From positions 1 to 10,272 of the forward strand of contig JALWLW010000113.1 of NCBI GenBank assembly GCA_027081065.1: a stretch of DNA of 10,272 bases, in the 5' to 3' direction. Made by a program: the position numbers and the translations under genes. This DNA is from Campylobacteraceae bacterium. Its GTDB lineage: Bacteria > Campylobacterota > Campylobacteria > Campylobacterales > Sulfurovaceae. How positions within the stretch are numbered: position 1 is the stretch's first letter; the number at the start of each line of letters is the position of its first letter. This document shows positions 5,227 to 10,272 of this stretch, piece by piece. The notes below the pieces were generated by a model that worked only from the letters and a program-made list of their open reading frames with translations, made no database searches and was not told the origin of the DNA.

Positions 5227-6189
5227 CTAAAAACTAAAGCTAGAATCTTCTTCTTCTACTTCTAACAATGCAGATAAAGCTTCAAGTTCTGGATATTTAG
5301 AACATACATCTAAGATATACTCTAGAACAAGAGGAATATTTTCTAAATAGTCTTGTTTCCCATCACGGATACTTAGACGTGCGAAAATTCCCAAGATTTT
5401 AATGTGACGTTGCAAACCTGTAAAGTCAAACCAACGCATAAAAGTTTCATCATCAACCTCAATACCTTTTAACTCTTTAAATAATAAAATTAATCGTTTT
5501 CGTTCTCGTTTATCAAGTAAGACATAAGCATCACGCAACAAAGAAACCAAGTCATAAGTTAAAGCACCCTCTTTAGCATCTTGAAAATCAATAACTACAA
5601 TCTCTCCCTTTTCATCTATCATAAGATTTTTAGAGTGATAATCTCGGTGTACAAATATCTCTTGAGGTTGAGCTAAAACCTCTTTAGTAATAAGCATAAA
5701 ACTCTCTAACAACATACGGGCTTCAACACACTCTACCTCTTGAGCTAAATGTTTCTTTAAATACCACTCTAACATAAGGTTCATCTCTTCAAGTAAGAAA
5801 TGTTCATCATACGGCTCTAATCCTTTAAAAGGTGTTTCTTGTATCTGGACTAAAGTTTTAATCGCTTTTTCATAAAAGTGACTAGGATTTTCTAAAGCAC
5901 AAGCATCAAAAAGATGTATAGAACCAACATCTTCAAGTAAAATAAAACCTTTATCTAACTCATAAGAGCGAATGGTTGGAATGCGTACTTTTGCATCCAT
6001 AAGTCGCCATCCTACTCCAATAAAAATAGGTACAGACTCCTTGTCATTGGAAGCATCCATCACCAACAACTTATGTTGTTGATTTTTAATACGATAATAA
6101 CGCCTAGAACTGGCATCACCATGTAGTGCTATAAGTTCTGGTTCATCCATACCTAACCATTCTATCCAGCCTTTTAACTCTTTATGCAT
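5227..6189 (-). CDS. AmgK-like sugar kinase of the aminoglycoside phosphotransferase (APH) family
   Basis: This 320-residue cytoplasmic protein has the APH kinase fold. It contains an N-terminal GDASSRRYYRI loop (24-34), the catalytic loop FVHRDYHSKNLM (179-190) with D183 as base and N188 as metal ligand, the metal-binding DFQDAKEG (201-208) with D201, then YDLVSLLRDAY (212-222). The segment GLQRHIKILGIFARL (258-272) followed by RDGK and YLENIP is typical of the AmgK branch, which phosphorylates N-acetylmuramate/N-acetylglucosamine at the anomeric position for peptidoglycan recycling in Pseudomonas. The usual MurU nucleotidyltransferase partner is not in the window, so the substrate is inferred only. 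The start is supported by AGGA 8 nt upstream. The gene is first in a two-gene unit with selO and ends where the selO ribosome-binding site begins. Antibiotic resistance is not implied. Confidence 0.82.
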   Translation of the reverse strand: MHKELKGWIEWLGMDEPELIALHGDASSRRYYRIKNQQHKLLVMDASNDKESVPIFIGVGWRLMDAKVRIPTIRSYELDKGFILLEDVGSIHLFDACALENPSHFYEKAIKTLVQIQETPFKGLEPYDEHFLLEEMNLMLEWYLKKHLAQEVECVEARMLLESFMLITKEVLAQPQEIFVHRDYHSKNLMIDEKGEIVVIDFQDAKEGALTYDLVSLLRDAYVLLDKRERKRLILLFKELKGIEVDDETFMRWFDFTGLQRHIKILGIFARLSIRDGKQDYLENIPLVLEYILDVCSKYPELEALSALLEVEEEDSSFSF

Positions 6190-6204
6190 TTTTTTTCCTA
6201 CGGT

Positions 6205-6227
6205 ATTATAATTTTTAGAGGATTATA
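6205..6227 (-). promoter_or_regulatory. Candidate -10 boxes for the kinase-selO unit
   Basis: Two perfect TATAAT hexamers occur on the minus strand, at 6227-6222 and 6210-6205. The upstream one would give a leader of about 27 nt containing the AGGA site and is the better placed; the other would start transcription close to the ribosome-binding site. Neither has a clear -35. Confidence 0.45.
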
Positions 6228-6327
6228 CTCATAAGATTTAATAGAGAAACTTAATGAAAAGCGTTTTAAGTACATACAAATAAGACTCCTCTTCCTAAGA
6301 TTACTCTTCTATTTTTTCATAAAATAT

Positions 6328-6348
6328 CTTATGTTTTTAATACATAAG
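6328..6348. repeat. Inverted repeat in the glyA upstream region
   Basis: CTTATGT (6328-6334) and ACATAAG (6342-6348) are perfect 7-base arms separated by 7 bases. They lie directly before a TATACT at 6349-6354 and about 36 nt before the better-placed -10 box at 6384. The spacing of half sites (14 bp between arm centres) is compatible with a dimeric regulator, though which one is unknown. Confidence 0.35.
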
Positions 6349-6383
6349 TATACTAAACCATCTATAAATAAGTAAGAATTAGC

Positions 6384-6389
6384 TATAAA
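6384..6389 (+). promoter_or_regulatory. Candidate -10 box for the glyA operon
   Basis: TATAAA lies 44 nt before the glyA start, giving a leader of about 30 nt with the AAGGA ribosome-binding site at 6415-6419. A second candidate, TATACT at 6349-6354, would give a longer leader and sits beside the inverted repeat at 6328-6348. No -35 box is evident for either. Confidence 0.4.
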
Positions 6390-6427
6390 TACAGCATTAA
6401 AACATTTACCCTTAAAGGACAACCCAT

Positions 6428-7678
6428 ATGAGTTATGCTATGGAGACATTTGACCCAGAGATTTTTGAAGCGATTAACCAAGAGAGAGAGCGACAAACAG
6501 ACCACTTAGAGATGATTGCCTCTGAAAACTTTACAATTCCAGCCGTTATGGAAGCGATGGGTTCAGTATTTACTAACAAATATGCAGAGGGTTACCCTTA
6601 CAAGCGTTACTACGGTGGATGTGAACACGCAGACACAGTAGAACAACTAGCAATTGACAGAGCGTGTGAACTTTTTAAGTGTAAATTTGCCAACGTACAA
6701 CCTCACTCAGGAAGTCAAGCAAACGGTGCTGTTTACGCAGCCTTACTTAAACCGTATGACAAAATATTAGGTATGGACTTAAGCCATGGTGGTCACTTGA
6801 CACATGGTTCTAAGCCAAGTTTTTCAGGTAAAAACTACCAATCATTCACTTATGGTGTTGAGCTTGATGGGTACATCAACTACGACAAAGTAATGGAGAT
6901 TGCAAAAACAGTACAACCAAAAATCATTGTTTGTGGTGCTTCTGCATATGCTCGTGAAATTGACTTTAAAAAGTTTAGAGAGATTGCCGACGAAGTAGGA
7001 GCAATTTTATTTGCTGACATCGCTCACATTGCTGGTTTGGTTTGTGCTGATGAGCACATGAGTCCTTTCCCTTATGCAGACGTTGTAACTACAACAACCC
7101 ATAAAACTCTTGCTGGACCAAGAGGTGGTATGATTATGACCAACGATGAAGATATTGCAAAGAAAATCAACTCTGCTATCTTCCCTGGTCTTCAAGGTGG
7201 TCCACTGGTTCACGTGATTGCTGCAAAAGCAGTTGGGTTTAAATACAACCTTTCAGATGAGTGGAAAACCTATGCAAAACAAGTAAAAGCAAACACAAAA
7301 GTGTTGGCTGATGTACTTATCAAAAGAGGGTTTGACCTTGTAAGTAATGGTACAGATAACCACTTAGTATTGGTTTCCTTTGTAGAAAAAGAGTTCTCAG
7401 GAAAAGATGCTGATGCTGCTCTAGGTGCTGCTGGTATTACCGTTAACAAAAATACTGTTCCAGGTGAGACTAGAAGTCCATTTGTAACTTCAGGTATTCG
7501 TGTGGGTGCTGCTGCACTTACAAGCCGTGGTATGAAAGAAGCTGAGTTTGAGATTATTGCTAACAAGATGGCTGATGTTCTTGAAAATATTGAAGATACA
7601 ACACTTCATGCAAAAATTAAAGATGAGATGAAAGAACTTGCTTCTGGATTTGTTATCTACGATAAAGCCATCTACTAG
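6428..7678 (+). CDS. glyA: Serine hydroxymethyltransferase
   Basis: GlyA is a cytoplasmic pyridoxal-phosphate enzyme that interconverts serine plus tetrahydrofolate and glycine plus methylene-tetrahydrofolate, the main entry of one-carbon units. The 416 residues match the normal bacterial length. Signature segments are LIASEN-like MIASENFT (29-36), [15 protein letters not shown] (50-64), QPHSGSQAN (91-99), GHLTHG (122-127), FADIAHIAG (195-203) with D197 and H200 contacting the cofactor, and [14 protein letters not shown] (221-234) with K226 as the lysine that binds pyridoxal phosphate. AAGGA lies 8 nt before the ATG. It is the first gene of a plus-strand run and shares the upstream region with the divergent kinase-selO unit. 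All key residues are present; it should be active. Confidence 0.98.
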   Translation: MSYAMETFDPEIFEAINQERERQTDHLEMIASENFTIPAVMEAMGSVFTNKYAEGYPYKRYYGGCEHADTVEQLAIDRACELFKCKFANVQPHSGSQANGAVYAALLKPYDKILGMDLSHGGHLTHGSKPSFSGKNYQSFTYGVELDGYINYDKVMEIAKTVQPKIIVCGASAYAREIDFKKFREIADEVGAILFADIAHIAGLVCADEHMSPFPYADVVTTTTHKTLAGPRGGMIMTNDEDIAKKINSAIFPGLQGGPLVHVIAAKAVGFKYNLSDEWKTYAKQVKANTKVLADVLIKRGFDLVSNGTDNHLVLVSFVEKEFSGKDADAALGAAGITVNKNTVPGETRSPFVTSGIRVGAAALTSRGMKEAEFEIIANKMADVLENIEDTTLHAKIKDEMKELASGFVIYDKAIY

Positions 7679-7680
7679 TC

Positions 7681-8181
7681 TTGAAACTAAAACTTTTAGA
7701 TTTAGAGTTTCATAGCCAATATTTCTATATTCAACAAAAATCGATTGTTAAAAAAGTACCCTTTAACAATCGTACTTTTTATAGTAAATTTAAGCAATAT
7801 TCAATGCCTATTGATGATAATCTACTCGTAAAACATTATAGAAATGAACTAACTTTAGCTCTCCCACTTATTAATAATAATGTTGTTAATTATATTGTTA
7901 TAGAATACCAGCAAGATGATTGGCAAATGTTCTACTCTTTACTAAAACATCTACTAAAAACTTTAGATATCCAAACCTTTTTAGCCTATAAAGATACAAA
8001 AAAAGAACTTTTTCAACTCTTTATTCCAGAAAATAATATAGCACTCGAGTTAGCCTATGAAAAGGTTGAAAGTATTAAACATTTACTCGTATTAAAGTCT
8101 AAACAGAGTTATAAAATCTATCCAAATAAAAATTTACCTAAAAATCTCAATATTATTACCCTGCCTACTCAAAAAATATAA
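7681..8181 (+). CDS. Hypothetical protein following glyA, probably DUF1882 family
   Basis: The 166-residue protein starts with TTG just 2 nt after the glyA stop, with no Shine-Dalgarno, so translation probably depends on ribosomes finishing glyA. An alternative ATG at 7804 would lose 41 residues, including the conserved-looking aromatic N-terminus (LDLEFHSQYFYIQQKSIVKK). The protein is rich in Lys, Leu, Tyr and Phe, has no signal peptide or transmembrane helix, and mixes predicted beta strands (ALPLINNNVVNYIVIEY) with helices (MFYSLLKHLLKTLDIQTFLAY). The gene directly after glyA in Helicobacter and Campylobacter, as I recall, encodes a DUF1882 protein of unknown function; assignment here rests on that position and overall character, not on an alignment. 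Function unknown; cytoplasmic. Confidence 0.8.
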   Translation: MKLKLLDLEFHSQYFYIQQKSIVKKVPFNNRTFYSKFKQYSMPIDDNLLVKHYRNELTLALPLINNNVVNYIVIEYQQDDWQMFYSLLKHLLKTLDIQTFLAYKDTKKELFQLFIPENNIALELAYEKVESIKHLLVLKSKQSYKIYPNKNLPKNLNIITLPTQKI

Positions 8182-8209
8182 CTTTTTATATACAAAAGTA
8201 ACTTTTTTG

Positions 8210-8218
8210 TGTTATACT
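8210..8218 (+). promoter_or_regulatory. Candidate extended -10 promoter for the SPOR-domain gene
   Basis: TGTTATACT (TGn plus TATACT) lies in the 64-bp gap after the DUF1882-like gene, 28 nt before the ATG at 8246. A T-run (8203-8208) lies immediately upstream. It would give a leader of about 20 nt containing GGAG. The identical nonamer precedes the beta-propeller gene on the other strand at 1599-1591. Confidence 0.5.
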
Positions 8219-8245
8219 CTGTTTAAAAAATGGAGACAACAAACT

Positions 8246-9082
8246 ATGGCAGATAAAAACTTACATGACATTAAAATTGACGAACTCGACAGCCCCAAAA
8301 AGACACCTTTAAAAAACATCTTAACGCTTTTAGCACTACTCTTTATTATTTTAGTAATTTCAGTTGTTATTACAAAATTAATTTTAAATACAGATGGAGG
8401 CTCTACTATTGAAAATAATGAATCAAAAGTTGAGCTTACAAATGGTGTAAAAGATACTGACGATAGCAATGCAAAAAATACAGATGAAACAGCTAACACA
8501 AATAGTGCTGATGCAAAAGATAATGAAACTAAAAATGATACAAAAGTACCTGTTCTTAGCTCAACTACTACAGAGAAAAACTTAACATCTATTATTAAGA
8601 CACCGTTAACTTCTCATACTCCTAAGAAAACTACTCAAGAGATTAAAGAAACTTACAAAGCACCTAAAAAGAATACTGCTCCTGTAAAAGTACCTACTGC
8701 ACCTAAAAAGAACAGTGTCAAAACTACCACACCAAAAAAGTCTACTTCTCAGCCTAAAAAACAATATATTGATAAAGTAGTAACAAAAAAATACACACCA
8801 AGCAAAACAACAAGTCATAAAACAGCTTCTTATTTAGGTGGGAAAAGAAAAGATGTTACTGACAGTTATTATATTAAAGTAGGAACATATAGAGATTCTT
8901 CTACGGTAATTGCAAAAATTAAAAAGAACAACTTTAACTACGCTGTTGTTAAGGTAGAAAATGATAAAACTCTAACACGTGTTTTAGTAGGACCTTTCTT
9001 TAGTCGTAAACAAGCCAATAGCCAACTTGCTAAAGTAAAAGCAAATATTTTAACAGGTGCATATGTAACAAAGGCAAAATAG
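8246..9082 (+). CDS. Membrane-anchored SPOR-domain protein
   Basis: ATG 8246 is preferred because GGAG lies 10 nt upstream; an in-frame TTG at 8207 would add 13 residues and overlap the candidate promoter. The 278-residue protein has a short cytoplasmic N-terminus (1-23), one transmembrane helix (about 24-47, TLLALLFIILVISVVITKLI), a long low-complexity periplasmic linker (48-205) rich in Thr, Lys, Asn and Pro with repeated PKK units, and a C-terminal SPOR domain (about 207-276: YYIKVGTYRDSSTVIAKI through RVLVGPFFSRKQANSQLAKV). SPOR domains bind denuded peptidoglycan glycan strands at division sites, so a role in cell division or envelope remodelling at the septum is likely (FtsN/DedD-like topology). 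It has a single membrane pass and no enzymatic domain. A SPOR gene at this position after glyA is, as I recall, conserved in Campylobacter. Confidence 0.9.
   Translation: MADKNLHDIKIDELDSPKKTPLKNILTLLALLFIILVISVVITKLILNTDGGSTIENNESKVELTNGVKDTDDSNAKNTDETANTNSADAKDNETKNDTKVPVLSSTTTEKNLTSIIKTPLTSHTPKKTTQEIKETYKAPKKNTAPVKVPTAPKKNSVKTTTPKKSTSQPKKQYIDKVVTKKYTPSKTTSHKTASYLGGKRKDVTDSYYIKVGTYRDSSTVIAKIKKNNFNYAVVKVENDKTLTRVLVGPFFSRKQANSQLAKVKANILTGAYVTKAK
8660..8712 (+). repeat. Short direct repeat encoding part of the SPOR-protein linker
   Basis: GCACCTAAAAAGAA occurs at 8660-8673 and again at 8699-8712, a period of 39 bp or 13 codons, encoding APKKN twice. Further PKK units at protein positions 126-128, 163-165 and 170-172 are degenerate. 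This suggests the linker grew by in-frame duplication. Confidence 0.6.
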
Positions 9083-9086
9083 TACA

Positions 9087-10272
9087 ATGATAAAACAACT
9101 TCTCTTTGATCAACTCACCCCTGTTTCCATGTATGGAAAAATAAAAGAGCTTTTCAAAGATGAAGTCACCATGCTCTTTGAATCTGTTGTAACAACAATT
9201 GAAGGTAGCTACAGCTTTATTACCATTGGTGCTATGGAGCGTATTGTTTATAAGAACAATCAAACACTTTATACAAATCAAGAGGGTCAAATTGAAAAAC
9301 TAGACAATGACCCTTTTAATTTCCTCCAAACTTATTATCAAAAATTAGACAAAAAGAAATATCAAGAAAAAGTTGAACAAGTTGGATTCTCTTTTATTGA
9401 TGGCTTTATTGGTTTTATTGGTTATGATATGGTTAAAGTTTTTGAACCAACACTCAAAGCCAGTATGGACAACCTCTATGACCCACTAAATATCCCTGAT
9501 TTAGATTTGGTTCGTCCCTCTATCATTTTAGCTTACTCACATAAGAACTCTATGCTAACCATCATTCAAAATGATAAACAATATACCAATAGTATAAAAG
9601 ATCTAGAAGAACTCTTAGAAGAACCTCATACTCCTCAAAAACTAAAAACTGCAATGCTAAATGGTAAAGGTAGTTTCTCTATTGAAGAAGAGCGTTATAA
9701 AAAACTGGTTACTGAATCAAAAAAGATGATTCGCTCTGGTGATGTCTTTCAAATACTTTTAGCTAATCGTTATACTCAAAAAGGCGAGATTGACCCTTTA
9801 AGTTTTTATAGATTATTACGTTCTAAAAACCCCTCTCCTTATCTCTTTTTATTAGATTATGAAGATTTTTCCATTGCTGGTTCTTCTCCAGAAGTTATGG
9901 TAAAACTATCCAATAATGAAATATTACTACGTCCTATTGCAGGAACTAGAAAACGTGGAAAAAATAAACAGCGTGATAAAGAACTTGAACTTGAAATGCT
10001 AAATGACCCTAAAGAGTGTGCCGAACATCTAATGCTTATTGACTTAGGAAGAAATGATGTAGGACGTGTCGCTAAAACAGGTACAGTCAAAGTAACCGAC
10101 ATGATGCGTGTAGAACGCTATTCACATGTGATGCACATGGTAACCGATGTAGAAGCCACCATTGCTGAAGACAAAGATATGTTTGACCTCTTTCGTGCTA
10201 CTTTTACAGCAGGAACTATGACAGGTGCACCCAAAATTAGAGCTATGGAACTCATAGCAGACTATGAAGGCT
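9087..10272 (+). CDS. trpE: Anthranilate synthase component I (3' end outside window)
   Basis: TrpE converts chorismate to anthranilate, the first step of tryptophan synthesis, using ammonia delivered by the TrpG subunit. The visible 395 residues include the N-terminal regulatory region with FESV (31-34) and SYSFI (41-45), which correspond to the LLES-type tryptophan feedback site, then GFIGFIGYDMV (106-116), and the chorismate-binding domain: SGDVFQILLANRY (217-229), IAGSSPEVMV (263-272), RPIAGTRKRG (282-291), LIDLGRNDVGRV (317-328), HVMHMVTDV (347-355) and TAGTMTGAPKIRAMELI (374-390). PIAGTRKRG rather than the PabB pattern, together with the feedback motif, favours TrpE. About 80-90 residues remain beyond the edge. 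The ATG is 4 nt after the SPOR stop, with AAGG 12 nt upstream, so coupling is likely. No leader peptide or attenuator precedes it. Confidence 0.95.
   Translation, partial: MIKQLLFDQLTPVSMYGKIKELFKDEVTMLFESVVTTIEGSYSFITIGAMERIVYKNNQTLYTNQEGQIEKLDNDPFNFLQTYYQKLDKKKYQEKVEQVGFSFIDGFIGFIGYDMVKVFEPTLKASMDNLYDPLNIPDLDLVRPSIILAYSHKNSMLTIIQNDKQYTNSIKDLEELLEEPHTPQKLKTAMLNGKGSFSIEEERYKKLVTESKKMIRSGDVFQILLANRYTQKGEIDPLSFYRLLRSKNPSPYLFLLDYEDFSIAGSSPEVMVKLSNNEILLRPIAGTRKRGKNKQRDKELELEMLNDPKECAEHLMLIDLGRNDVGRVAKTGTVKVTDMMRVERYSHVMHMVTDVEATIAEDKDMFDLFRATFTAGTMTGAPKIRAMELIADYEG

Noticed and set aside
5227..6189. Reading the APH-family gene as an aminoglycoside resistance determinant
   Set aside because: The GLQRHIKILGIFARL and RDGK/YLENIP segments fit the AmgK-type sugar kinase branch, and there is no resistance-gene context.
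7007..7566. Minus-strand ORFs inside glyA
   Set aside because: They are antisense shadows of a fully conserved enzyme gene and have no recognisable motifs.

Overview
The window is AT-rich, densely coded bacterial chromosome. It most resembles a Campylobacterota (Epsilonproteobacteria) genome of the Sulfurimonas/Sulfurovum/Arcobacter kind. This rests on low G+C, AT-rich promoters with good -10 boxes and no clear -35, and the order glyA - DUF1882-type gene - SPOR-domain gene, which I recall from Campylobacter and Helicobacter. The assignment is inference; there is no rRNA or other direct marker.

Left part (1-2450): a 5'-complete, 3'-truncated gene on the minus strand encodes an exported TolB-like beta-propeller protein with a helical C-terminal extension. 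It is divergent from a small outer-membrane beta-barrel gene (1760-2302). A doubtful 44-codon ORF follows the barrel gene.

Middle part (2509-3471): this is a scar. The first 109 codons of an HrpB-type DEAH/DExH helicase run straight into a 500-bp decayed insertion sequence (2836-3335). The element has inverted repeats at its ends and an internally deleted, stop-containing transposase remnant on the minus strand. The rest of hrpB is not downstream and no target-site duplication is visible, so the locus has lost or moved DNA. A 70-residue TerB-like protein follows.

Central minus-strand pair (3778-6189): an aminoglycoside-phosphotransferase-fold kinase of the AmgK type (cell-wall sugar kinase) sits directly upstream of selO, a protein AMPylase with a pseudokinase fold. 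The ribosome-binding site of selO overlaps the kinase stop codon, so the two are probably translationally coupled.

Right plus-strand cluster (6428-10272): glyA (serine hydroxymethyltransferase), a DUF1882-like hypothetical gene starting 2 nt after glyA, a membrane-anchored SPOR-domain protein with its own candidate extended -10 promoter, and trpE (anthranilate synthase component I) cut by the window edge. Spacings are 2, 64 and 4 nt, so this is an operon-like run with at least one internal promoter.

I found no tRNA, rRNA, CRISPR array, prophage or attachment site. Most of the window is housekeeping. The parts deserving a second look are the hrpB/IS scar, the coupled kinase-selO pair, and the small TerB-like and beta-propeller proteins. 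I do not see convincing evidence of a wholly new system.
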